DNA from: a bacterium
Lineage (GTDB): Bacteria > SZUA-79 > Acidulodesulfobacterales > Acidulodesulfobacteraceae
Assembly: GCA_021794475.1 (NCBI GenBank)
Contig: JAJYQS010000033.1
Span: forward strand, 1-39,845
Length of the DNA stretch: 39,845 bases
Direction of reading: 5' to 3'
Shown: positions 28,096-36,474 of the stretch, piece after piece
Layout: every line of letters starts with the position of its first letter
How positions within the stretch are numbered: position 1 is the stretch's first letter
The notes under the pieces: model-generated
What the model was told of the DNA's origin: nothing
The model's database searches: none
Seen by the model: only the letters and a program-made list of their open reading frames with translations
Made by a program: the position numbers and the translations under genes

Positions 28096-30534
28096 TTATC
28101 CCCTCAGAACAATTCCGAAATTTTTATTCAGCTCTATTATCAGCCTGTCTCTCAGTTCGTTCACTTCTTTCATAGTTAATGTTCTTGAATCGTCGGAAGC
28201 ATCATACCTGATTAGATATGCTATCTTTCCTTTTTCAATCTGTTTACCTCTAAAAACATCAATTAAAACAATATTTTTTATAAGATTTGAAAATCTTTTA
28301 ATAAATTTCTCAATTTCACCATATTCTAAATCCATAGACGCAATAATAGAAATATCCTGCTCTATGATAGGATATTTGGAAGGAGCTATAAAATTTTTTT
28401 TATGAGAAATAAATTCTTTTATAACCTCAAAATCTATATCAAACACGCCTACCCTGAATTCTATACCGAATTTTTCAAGTATGCATGTTTTGATTTCACC
28501 AAAAAAACCGGCTGAAGATTTACCGATAAAAATTTCAAGCGTTCTATCTATATCAAATATATTATGCTCTTTCGGCTGCAAAAAATTATATTTTTTTATT
28601 CCAAGATTTGAAAATAAAAATTCTACCGTACCTTTTATCCTATAAAATTCTGTATCTTCGCTCTGAAATTTTATACCGGTACAAAATGCTCCGCACAGTC
28701 TATTTTTTTCTATGACCGGATAATTATCCGCATACTTTTTATTATCATCATTATCCTTGCTAAAATAAATTTTTCCTATTTCATAAATTTTAATATCTTT
28801 ATATTTTTTTAAATTTTGATTTAATGTCTTAAGGGAATCCGGTATAAGGCTTGTCCTCAGATAATTAAATTCGACGGAAATCGGGTTTTTAAGTTCCAGA
28901 GCATTATTCAAATTTTCAGAAATTATCTCAAGTTCTTTGCTGCCCGTAAAAGACGGGGTTATAATTTCAACAAGACCTGCATATCCCAGTATTTCTTTTA
29001 TTTCTTTAGATGCCTGATAATTAATATTTGCTTCAGGATAGTTTAAAATACCTTCAGGCATTGTAGATTTAACCTTGTCATATCCATAAATTCTGAATAT
29101 TTCTTCATAAATATTTATTGCATCAAAAATATCGCTTCTAAAATACGGAGCAGTAACAAAAATACCGTCTTCCATTTCGGATAGTCTGACATCAAAGCCC
29201 AACCTTGACAATATTTTGAACACTTTATTTTTATCTATGGATTGCCCTAAAAAATTAAATAATTCATTAAAATATATATGAAATTCTTTAGGTTTTGCAA
29301 TGTCTGCAATGTAATACGAATAGCAATTTACTTTAGCTTCCGGAATATTTTTTTTAATCAGATATACAATCCTCTTCATAGCATTAATTGCGGAAACGGG
29401 ACTTAATCCTTTTTCAAATCTTGTAGAAGCATCAGTTCTCAGCGCCATTAATCTTGATGTTTTTCTAATATTTGACATATTAAAATTGGCAGATTCAACT
29501 ACGACGGAATTTGTTTTTGCGTCTATTGCGCTTGAGATGCATCCCATAATTCCTCCAAGCGCGATAATCTTGTCTTCATCAGCGATAACTATTGAATCGT
29601 CAAAGAGCTTTCTTTCTTTATTGTCAATAGTCACGATAATATCATCATTTTTTTTATTTAATCTCGGAAAGATTTTACTGCCGGAAAGTTTAATTCTGTC
29701 AAAGGCATGCAGCGGCTGGGCAGTTTCGAGCATTACTAAATTTGTTAAATCTACTATATTATTTATAGGTCTTATCCCTGATTTAATTAATTTATTTTTA
29801 ATTTCTAAGTCGGATTCTTTAATAAGTATATCGTCAATTTGCACTGCAATATAACACGGAACTGCTTCAGGATTGCTCATCACTACAGTAAGCTCTTCCG
29901 GTTTCGAAGAATATGAACTGCCTATATTAAATTCGATACCTTCGTCTATGTTCGGTAAATTTATATCTTTATCAAATATTGACGACATTTCATAAGCAAA
30001 TCCTTGAATGCCGAACAAATCCGGCCTGTTTGGTTCAAGGTCAAATTCTAAAACGGTATCATTTAATTCAAAAATATCATATGCTGATTTCCCTAAAGGT
30101 TCATTGGGAAATTTTAGTATATTCGGTATATTTAGAGAAAATCCCAGATCTTTCTCGGAAATAAATGCTCCTTCCGAAACAACCCCAAGGATAGATTTTT
30201 CTCTGATTTTCAGTCCATCGTCAAAAATAGCGCCTTTAATAGCTATCAGCGGTTTATCGCCGATACTTAACTCTGCTTTAGCCTTCGTATAAACTATTGT
30301 TTTTTGTCCTGCTTCTTCTCCTGCATAGACTGTTGCAATATTAAAATTAGGACTCGACGGATGCGGTTTAATTTCTTTCACTTCTCCTACTATTATATTT
30401 TTAAATGATTTCTTTTCTGAATAAGCAATAATTTTTTCAACCTCCATCGTTCTGCTATTTAGCAGAGACGGCACTAAATTTTCTTTTCCGGTAAAATCAA
30501 CATATTCTTTTAGCCAATTGAAACTAACCTTCAA
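28096..30534 (-). CDS. pheT: Phenylalanyl-tRNA synthetase beta subunit
   Basis: Large subunit of the heterotetrameric PheRS. The protein has 812 residues in the full bacterial layout: N-terminal tRNA-binding EMAP-like domain (about 40-150), B5 and B3/B4 editing domains (SNIRKTSRLMALRTDASTR is the recognisable core around residue 355), the catalytic-like domain, and a C-terminal ferredoxin-fold anticodon-binding domain (VFRGKQIEKGKIAYLIRY). The start is a TTG at 30534 with a strong GGAGG 5 bases upstream. The resulting N terminus MKVSFNWLKEYVDF is the family's typical start. pheS is not adjacent; it lies 4 kb away with three genes between. Confidence 0.96.
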   Translation of the reverse strand: MKVSFNWLKEYVDFTGKENLVPSLLNSRTMEVEKIIAYSEKKSFKNIIVGEVKEIKPHPSSPNFNIATVYAGEEAGQKTIVYTKAKAELSIGDKPLIAIKGAIFDDGLKIREKSILGVVSEGAFISEKDLGFSLNIPNILKFPNEPLGKSAYDIFELNDTVLEFDLEPNRPDLFGIQGFAYEMSSIFDKDINLPNIDEGIEFNIGSSYSSKPEELTVVMSNPEAVPCYIAVQIDDILIKESDLEIKNKLIKSGIRPINNIVDLTNLVMLETAQPLHAFDRIKLSGSKIFPRLNKKNDDIIVTIDNKERKLFDDSIVIADEDKIIALGGIMGCISSAIDAKTNSVVVESANFNMSNIRKTSRLMALRTDASTRFEKGLSPVSAINAMKRIVYLIKKNIPEAKVNCYSYYIADIAKPKEFHIYFNELFNFLGQSIDKNKVFKILSRLGFDVRLSEMEDGIFVTAPYFRSDIFDAINIYEEIFRIYGYDKVKSTMPEGILNYPEANINYQASKEIKEILGYAGLVEIITPSFTGSKELEIISENLNNALELKNPISVEFNYLRTSLIPDSLKTLNQNLKKYKDIKIYEIGKIYFSKDNDDNKKYADNYPVIEKNRLCGAFCTGIKFQSEDTEFYRIKGTVEFLFSNLGIKKYNFLQPKEHNIFDIDRTLEIFIGKSSAGFFGEIKTCILEKFGIEFRVGVFDIDFEVIKEFISHKKNFIAPSKYPIIEQDISIIASMDLEYGEIEKFIKRFSNLIKNIVLIDVFRGKQIEKGKIAYLIRYDASDDSRTLTMKEVNELRDRLIIELNKNFGIVLRG

Positions 30535-30666
30535 AATTTCCTCCGGTATTTAATTATTTTATAATTTTGTCACACCTATTTCATTATATATACAATATAT
30601 ATAATATATATATTTTTTGCATCGTTTGTTCTATCATCTAATATGCATACGTAAGTTTTCAATTAA

Positions 30667-31647
30667 TCAGGCGAATAGACTGGGCTGTTCCAATAAATAT
30701 CCCGCCTTTTCATATTTTTCTTCATATAAATCATTATATACTATTCTTATTTCATCAATTATATCGTTTAAATCAATATTTTCAACATTAAAATTAATAA
30801 CCCCTTTTTTATTCAGCAGCGATTTAAGTCCCATATTTGAATAATTATCCATAAGGACTGGTTTATAAGCGGGAATAAATACGGGTCTTTTTTGTTTAAA
30901 CGCAAAATTGCACGTCTTTAATGTTCCGCTTGATAACGGGGAAGACATCGCAAATACAGCTAAGCTCGAACCGCTCTGAAGCCTGTCGCGCGCAACTAAA
31001 TTTTTAGGCGATAATTTTTCGTGCAGCGGCAATTCAGAAATAACAGCCCCTTTTTTTAAAATTATATCCTGATACAATTCCTCATTTTGAGACGGATAGA
31101 CAGGTTCCAGCAGTCCGGAGCCGATAAACGCAATCGTATTAATATTATTATCTACGGATGTTCTGTGCGCAACCGAGTCTATTCCTGCCGCCAAGCCGCT
31201 TATAACGGAAAATCCGGCATGGCCTATTTTTTTTGTTATATCTGCCGTGACGCTGCAGGAATAATCCGGCGGTCTCCTTTGTCCTATAACGGCAACCGCA
31301 AATCTAAGATTTTCTTTAATATTTCCCTTATAATACAAAATAGGAGGCTTATTTTTAACAAATAAGAGATTTGCCGGATATTCAGGCGATTGAAACGTAA
31401 TTATTCTGATATTATTTTTTGCAGCTTCTTCTACCTCATCTATTGCGTGCATAAACGAGGTTCTTACGATTCTTGAATCCATCAATATTTCTATAATATC
31501 GTTTCTGAGTCCAATTTTTAAAAATTCAGTTTTATTTGTATTAAATATATCACACGGATTTGCAAAATGCGTAAGTAAAATAAATATGTGGCTGTTGCTC
31601 AAACCCGGAATTTTCTTTAATGCCAGAGTGCAAATAATATCATCCAT
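30667..31647 (-). CDS. dprA: DprA/Smf-family DNA-processing protein (variant)
   Basis: DprA loads RecA on incoming single-stranded DNA during natural transformation. The protein has 326 residues. An N-terminal SAM/HhH-like part (LALKKIPGLSNSHIFILL) is followed by the Rossmann domain: AVAVIGQRRPPDYSCS, GFSVISGLAAGIDSVAHR, and FIGSGLLEPVYPSQNEELY. The usual FPxRNRIIAGLS stretch is replaced by NLVARDRLQSGSSLAVF, so it belongs to a diverged clade. The C-terminal winged-helix domain seen in many DprA proteins is not evident. It is 14 bases downstream of comF, which fits a competence role. Confidence 0.88.
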   Translation of the reverse strand: MDDIICTLALKKIPGLSNSHIFILLTHFANPCDIFNTNKTEFLKIGLRNDIIEILMDSRIVRTSFMHAIDEVEEAAKNNIRIITFQSPEYPANLLFVKNKPPILYYKGNIKENLRFAVAVIGQRRPPDYSCSVTADITKKIGHAGFSVISGLAAGIDSVAHRTSVDNNINTIAFIGSGLLEPVYPSQNEELYQDIILKKGAVISELPLHEKLSPKNLVARDRLQSGSSLAVFAMSSPLSSGTLKTCNFAFKQKRPVFIPAYKPVLMDNYSNMGLKSLLNKKGVINFNVENIDLNDIIDEIRIVYNDLYEEKYEKAGYLLEQPSLFA

Positions 31648-31661
31648 AACAATTTAATATT

Positions 31662-32234
31662 TTAATTTACTGTTCTTCCTATAAATAACATTATAACTGA
31701 ATCCGCCCCTCTTGATATCAAAATATCCCTGATTGTACTTGAGGTGCGACCTGTCGTTATTATATCATCAAATAAAATAATTTTTTTATTTTTAATGCGC
31801 TCCTCGTTCACTACTTTAACAGAATTTGCGATATCTGCCGTATTTCTTCTGTTTGTAATGTGTGAAGGTGCATACCCCCTTGTTCTTTTTAATATATCAT
31901 CCTTATATTTAATTATATTTAAAGCATTTAACGACAAGCATATTATTTTATTTGAATAAGCATCTAACATAGAAGAACTTGTGGGGATAGGAATAATTAA
32001 ATCACAAAACCAGAAATAATTAAATATAATATTTACAATTATATTTTCAAAATATTTTACTGCAAAACTGCTGCCTTTTTTGTACTGAATAATTAAATTA
32101 GAAAATGCATCCGCACTGCTTTTGCGTTTTGGAAAATAATTCCCGAGATAGAAATAATTATCTTTTTCATTATATTGTATTTTTAAATGCTGCATCTCAG
32201 GTTCTTTAATTTTGCCGTCTGATATATAAGTCAT
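31662..32234 (-). CDS. comF: ComF-family phosphoribosyltransferase-like protein (no N-terminal zinc ribbon)
   Basis: 190-residue protein of the ComF/GntX family, linked to DNA uptake and DNA metabolism. The PRPP-binding motif is KKIILFDDIITTGRTSSTIR near residue 150, and DLIIPIPTSS and KRTRGYAPSH are the usual family landmarks. Most ComF proteins start with a four-cysteine zinc ribbon; here the N terminus (ISDGKIKEPEMQHLKI) has none, and the protein is shorter than the usual 220-240. No ribosome site precedes the ATG at 32234. Divergent from the helicase gene across a 105-base AT-rich gap. Confidence 0.85.
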   Translation of the reverse strand: MTYISDGKIKEPEMQHLKIQYNEKDNYFYLGNYFPKRKSSADAFSNLIIQYKKGSSFAVKYFENIIVNIIFNYFWFCDLIIPIPTSSSMLDAYSNKIICLSLNALNIIKYKDDILKRTRGYAPSHITNRRNTADIANSVKVVNEERIKNKKIILFDDIITTGRTSSTIRDILISRGADSVIMLFIGRTVN

Positions 32235-32339
32235 TCTGCGGTATATTATGTATATATTATGATATTATATTTTAGTGTAAGTATATATGTAAGTATATTT
32301 GATTAAAAAAATTTTATCCATTATTTATTCTATCATAAT

Positions 32340-34589
32340 ATGAATCTAAATTTCTTTAAACATATAACATTTTATCGGCATAATCTTATCGGCACGGAAC
32401 TTTTCGGCTCTAATGAAATAAATTATTTTATTAACAGTCTAAATAAATTAAAAATAAGCTTCCCTCATAAAATATTGGATTTTAAAAATTATAAAAATAA
32501 TTTAATAATTAATTATAATCAAAAACCGTTAAATTTTTGTTTAGATAAATTTTTAGCAGATTATAAAAATTTTGATTTTTTATTTGTCAAAAATATCTGC
32601 ATTAATAATTTAAACGATGCTGTACTTTTTAATTCTATTATTGATTACTTTTTAAATACTTCCCATGCAATTTTTATACCTTGTTTAGAACGTTTAGCTC
32701 CTTCAATTTTAAATGTTTATGATACTCTTGCCGCTAACAGCTCATTCTCGCAATCTAATTATATTGATATATTTAAGCTTAGATTAAAATTATTATGTAT
32801 GACAAAGCTGGCGGCAGCTAATGAAATTTATCCGGAAAGCATAAAGAAATTTTTAGATTTAGCCCTGCAGCATAATTTTTACGCCAAAAAAGCTCCTGAA
32901 CTAAATTCTAAAGATTTGGTTCTTTATTATTCAAATAATTTCCAAATAATTATTAAACTAAATTTTCCGGCTCAACTTAATTTTAATAAATTTGAGTATA
33001 CAAAAAATGAGCGTTTTATCAAGCTGACTGTTTATTCTAATTTTTATGAAATTTATTTTAATTCTTTTTCTTTAATTTATAAAATTATAGCCTATATAGC
33101 ATATATTAAAAATAATTCGGATGCTAAATCAGGCGTTAATATTAAATCAGAAATTAATATAAATAGGTCTAAACGCAGCTCTTATCTTAAAACAAATTTA
33201 AGCAAGATTCAAAACACAGCTTCGAAAGAAATTGATAATCCCGTTATTATTATTGCAGGAGCCGGCTCTGGAAAAACTAATGTTATAGTTAATAAATTCT
33301 TACATCTTTTAAATTATATACCTCCATATGAAATTTTAATTTTAACTTTTACTAATAATGCAGCCGGTGAGATTAAAGCTCGAATATTAAAAGCTTTGAA
33401 TTTGAATGATAATATATCAATCATTAAAAATAATTTAAAAATTCACACTTATCATAGCTTTTTTTATTCTATCATTAAAATTTATTATAGATATTTAGGC
33501 TTCCGAAATCCTCCAAGAATTTATACAGGAAATAACTGCAAGGATAATACTTGTAATTCTGAAATTGACGGAATAAATAATTTTGACGACATTTTACAAT
33601 ATGTTTTAAAATTATTTAAAAACGAATCTATTCTAATTGAAATTGCAAAAATGTACAAATATATTTTAATTGATGAATATCAGGACCTTAATTTATTAAG
33701 CGATATAATAATTAAAAAAATTGATTACGGAAAAGGTAACATTACCTATGCAGGCGATGATGACCAGTCTATATATGGATTTAACGGCGGGGATTCTATT
33801 AATTTACTCAGTTTTGATTTATTCTATCCATCTGGAAAGGCAGTTTTATTACAATCTAATTATAGGTGTAATGGGTCAATAATAAATTTTTCTAATAATA
33901 TTATTAAACAAATAGACTTCAGATATCCAAAATCAATGATCTTAGGGAATAATATAAATAATTTTAAAAATGAAAACAATGAAAAAAATACTTATAACTT
34001 AAAATTAAAAGATACTTTACTGATTTTAATTAATAAATATGCCTGCGACTCTTATATATTTAATTATAATACAAATAATTGGATATCAAGCAACAAAGAT
34101 TCGGCAGTAAACCTTATTCATTTTAAAAACTATTCAGATGAAACTGCATTTAATATTAATTTATTTATCTCATTGTTAACAAGCGGTATTAAAGCCGCTA
34201 TACTGACCAGAACTGCCAAAGAAGAAACTGGATATAAGACGCTTTTTAATTATTATATAAGCTTGCCGCAATACAAGAATTTTAAGTTAAAATATAACAG
34301 AAATACCTTCATCGGAACAATTCACAAAGCAAAAGGTATGGAATTTAGCGTTGTAATATTGAGCGGTCTTTCAGCAGCTAACTTTCCGAAAGTCTATAAA
34401 AAAAACGATGATATGAATTTCAAAACTGCACATCCATTTAATGTTTTTTATAATGCGCCGCTTATAAACAATAAAAGTTATATAGATGATGAACGCAGAT
34501 TATTTTATGTAGGAGCTACAAGAGCCAAAGATTTTCTCATTATTACTTACACAGGGGATAAATCTTCATTTATAGATTTTCAGCAATAA
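32340..34589 (+). CDS. UvrD/Rep-like superfamily 1 helicase with an unassigned N-terminal domain
   Basis: 749 residues, the only plus-strand protein gene here. The helicase core starts near residue 290: Q-motif (LSKIQNTA), Walker A AGAGSGKT at 306-313, motif Ia (LILTFTNNAAGEIKARIL), DEYQD box at 445-449, motif III (YAGDDDQSIYGFNGGD), QSNYRC, motif V TIHKAKGMEFSVV near 660, and motif VI ERRLFYVGATRAKDF near 722. These make it a 3'-5' SF1A helicase. The core is compact, so accessory 1B/2B domains look reduced. Residues 1-285 match nothing I recognise; they are Asn/Ile/Lys/Phe-rich. No ribosome site precedes the ATG. The stop abuts the pheS stop with no gap. Confidence 0.9.
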   Translation: MNLNFFKHITFYRHNLIGTELFGSNEINYFINSLNKLKISFPHKILDFKNYKNNLIINYNQKPLNFCLDKFLADYKNFDFLFVKNICINNLNDAVLFNSIIDYFLNTSHAIFIPCLERLAPSILNVYDTLAANSSFSQSNYIDIFKLRLKLLCMTKLAAANEIYPESIKKFLDLALQHNFYAKKAPELNSKDLVLYYSNNFQIIIKLNFPAQLNFNKFEYTKNERFIKLTVYSNFYEIYFNSFSLIYKIIAYIAYIKNNSDAKSGVNIKSEININRSKRSSYLKTNLSKIQNTASKEIDNPVIIIAGAGSGKTNVIVNKFLHLLNYIPPYEILILTFTNNAAGEIKARILKALNLNDNISIIKNNLKIHTYHSFFYSIIKIYYRYLGFRNPPRIYTGNNCKDNTCNSEIDGINNFDDILQYVLKLFKNESILIEIAKMYKYILIDEYQDLNLLSDIIIKKIDYGKGNITYAGDDDQSIYGFNGGDSINLLSFDLFYPSGKAVLLQSNYRCNGSIINFSNNIIKQIDFRYPKSMILGNNINNFKNENNEKNTYNLKLKDTLLILINKYACDSYIFNYNTNNWISSNKDSAVNLIHFKNYSDETAFNINLFISLLTSGIKAAILTRTAKEETGYKTLFNYYISLPQYKNFKLKYNRNTFIGTIHKAKGMEFSVVILSGLSAANFPKVYKKNDDMNFKTAHPFNVFYNAPLINNKSYIDDERRLFYVGATRAKDFLIITYTGDKSSFIDFQQ

Positions 34590-35618
34590 TCAGAACTGAT
34601 TTAAAACATCCATATTGCCTGAATATAACAGACGTAAATCATTAACGTTGTATTTCAGCATAACTAATCTGTCAAATCCCATTCCAAACGCAAAGCCCCT
34701 ATACTCTGCCGGATTTATTCCGGCATATTCAAATACCTTCGGATGCACCATACCGCATGGAATTACCTCAATCCATCCTGAAAATTTACAAACGCTGCAG
34801 CCTTTGCCATGGCAAAAAACACACTCAATATCTAAATCTAAACCGGGTTCTACAAAAGGATAAAAAGCCGGTCTGAATCTTGTTTTTTTTGCGCCCAGCA
34901 GACGCTTAACCGTAGCTTCCAGAATACCCTTTAAATCGCTCAATTTTGCATTTTTATCAACAAAAAGACCTTCAACCTGATTAAACATGAATAAATGGGT
35001 TGCATCTACCGATTCGTATCTATAACACCTTCCCGGCGCGATGACCCTTAGAGGTGGTTTCTTCGCTTCCATTGTTCTGACCTGTACGCTTGATGTATGA
35101 GTTCTTGGAATTAACCCGTTTTTTAAATAAAAAGTATCCCAAATATCTCTTGCAGGGTGGTTATCAGGAATATTTAAAGCATCAAAGTTATAATGGGTTG
35201 TTTCAATTTCAGGCCCTTCAACAACTTCAAATCCCATTGAAGTAAAAAATTCTACAGTATCATTAAGCACTGCTGTAATAGGGTGTATATGAAACTGTTT
35301 GAGCTTAACGCCGGGAAGAGTCATATCAATTTTTAAAGAACGGTTTAACGTGCTATTTTTTACTTTTAATTGTTCTTTTAAATTTTGATAAGTTTCTTCA
35401 ATTTGAATCTTAGCATTATTGACGGACATACCGACCATTTTGCGAATTTCAGGCTCATAGCCTGATATACTACGCAAAATATTATTTAATAGGCTGTTTT
35501 TCCCGAGATAATTTTTATATATTTCCTCTAAACTTTTTTCGTTAATTTTTTCAATAAGCTCAGTTTTAGCTTTATTTAATTCGTTTTCAATTTTTTTTAA
35601 TATTTCATCGCTATTCAT
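34590..35618 (-). CDS. pheS: Phenylalanyl-tRNA synthetase alpha subunit
   Basis: Catalytic subunit of PheRS. The protein has 342 residues. An N-terminal coiled-coil (residues 1-85) is followed by the class II catalytic core: motif 1 region (HPITAVLNDTVEFFTSMGFE), DNHPARDIWDTFYL, motif 2 (VIAPGRCYRYESVDATHLFM) and motif 3 (FAFGMGFDRLVMLKYNVND). An unusual four-cysteine stretch, ECVFCHGKGCSVCKFSGW, fits the zinc-like loop found in many bacterial PheS proteins. No ribosome site is visible at the ATG (35618). It is convergent with the helicase and separated from pheT. Confidence 0.96.
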   Translation of the reverse strand: MNSDEILKKIENELNKAKTELIEKINEKSLEEIYKNYLGKNSLLNNILRSISGYEPEIRKMVGMSVNNAKIQIEETYQNLKEQLKVKNSTLNRSLKIDMTLPGVKLKQFHIHPITAVLNDTVEFFTSMGFEVVEGPEIETTHYNFDALNIPDNHPARDIWDTFYLKNGLIPRTHTSSVQVRTMEAKKPPLRVIAPGRCYRYESVDATHLFMFNQVEGLFVDKNAKLSDLKGILEATVKRLLGAKKTRFRPAFYPFVEPGLDLDIECVFCHGKGCSVCKFSGWIEVIPCGMVHPKVFEYAGINPAEYRGFAFGMGFDRLVMLKYNVNDLRLLYSGNMDVLNQF

Positions 35619-35748
35619 AATTATTTATATATTATCATTTTTAAATTTTTTAGCAATAATTATTTTATAGAAAACATTTACAATATAATTTTTAAGATAT
35701 TACTTTTCCATGACAGATTATTAAGTCAATTGAAATATTTTATAAAAA

Positions 35749-35790
35749 AAAAGTCTGTTATAAAATTTTTCAATTTTACAACAGACTTTT
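35749..35790 (-). terminator. Intrinsic terminator of the sulfur gene cluster
   Basis: Two 19-base arms, 35749-35767 and 35772-35790, pair with a single mismatch around a 4-base loop (35768-35771). On the minus strand the stem is followed by a run of seven T (35750-35744), the classic intrinsic terminator form. It lies 50 bases after the DsrE-family stop and upstream of pheS, so it ends the sulfur transcript. On the plus strand it is preceded by A and followed by TTTT, so it might also act on antisense reads. Confidence 0.88.
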
Positions 35791-35839
35791 AAATCTAAAT
35801 CTGATTATATGCAATATACTCTATAAACAAATACGTTTA

Positions 35840-36406
35840 TTATGGTTTTAAATATGCATATCCTTCTGCTTCTCTTAAGATAATTTCGCCCTGAGCCGAC
35901 GGAACAACTTTCACAAATGAATATATTTTTGAAACTGGAATATGCAATTCATATAAGCTGTTTGCGCATTGAACTAACTCTACGCCGTCTTTTTTTAAAG
36001 TCAATAAAGCCTTTTTATATGCATTGCCTTTAAAATATAGATGCGTTCCTGCGCTAAATGCCTGTAATTCGATAACAATATGACCTTTTAATCTTGGGTC
36101 ATTTAAAGCATTGTGAATATTATCGATAATCTTATTCATTTTTACTTTATTATTTGCGCTGATTACATAAATTGCATGATAAATTTTTCCCGGAACCATT
36201 GGAGCACCCATTGTAAAAGCAGGGCTTATTGATAGATTAGGAAAATATTTTCTAACCCCGTTAACATTGTGCCAACCGTACCATCCGGCAGGATGAATCG
36301 TTGGAGCTGTCCCTCTCCAATTTGCATAAGCATTAGATGTCATTGAAAAAACGGCAATTGCAAATGCCATAATTGCAATGCTTAATAAAGAGCTTTTCTT
36401 TTTCAT
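35840..36406 (-). CDS. Exported DsrE-family protein
   Basis: 188 residues. A Sec signal peptide (MKKKSSLLSIAIMAFAIAVF, cleavage after NAYA at about residue 28) sends it to the periplasm. Residues 74-188 look like a DsrE/DsrF fold: HAIYVISANNKVKMNKIIDN, HIVIELQAFSAGTHLYF, and ELVQCANSLYEL, with the only cysteine at 147, at the position where DsrE proteins carry a persulfide. Between signal and domain is a Gly/Trp/Pro-rich segment. Well-known DsrE proteins are cytoplasmic, so export is noteworthy. The ribosome site AAGGAG lies 6 bases before ATG. It is 68 bases downstream of doxDA and ends at a strong terminator. A periplasmic sulfur-carrier role is inferred. Confidence 0.82.
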   Translation of the reverse strand: MKKKSSLLSIAIMAFAIAVFSMTSNAYANWRGTAPTIHPAGWYGWHNVNGVRKYFPNLSISPAFTMGAPMVPGKIYHAIYVISANNKVKMNKIIDNIHNALNDPRLKGHIVIELQAFSAGTHLYFKGNAYKKALLTLKKDGVELVQCANSLYELHIPVSKIYSFVKVVPSAQGEIILREAEGYAYLKP

Positions 36407-36474
36407 TTTCTTCTCCTTTTTTTAGTTAATTTTATATATTTATCACACTTAAACGACTATAAATGACTATTAAA

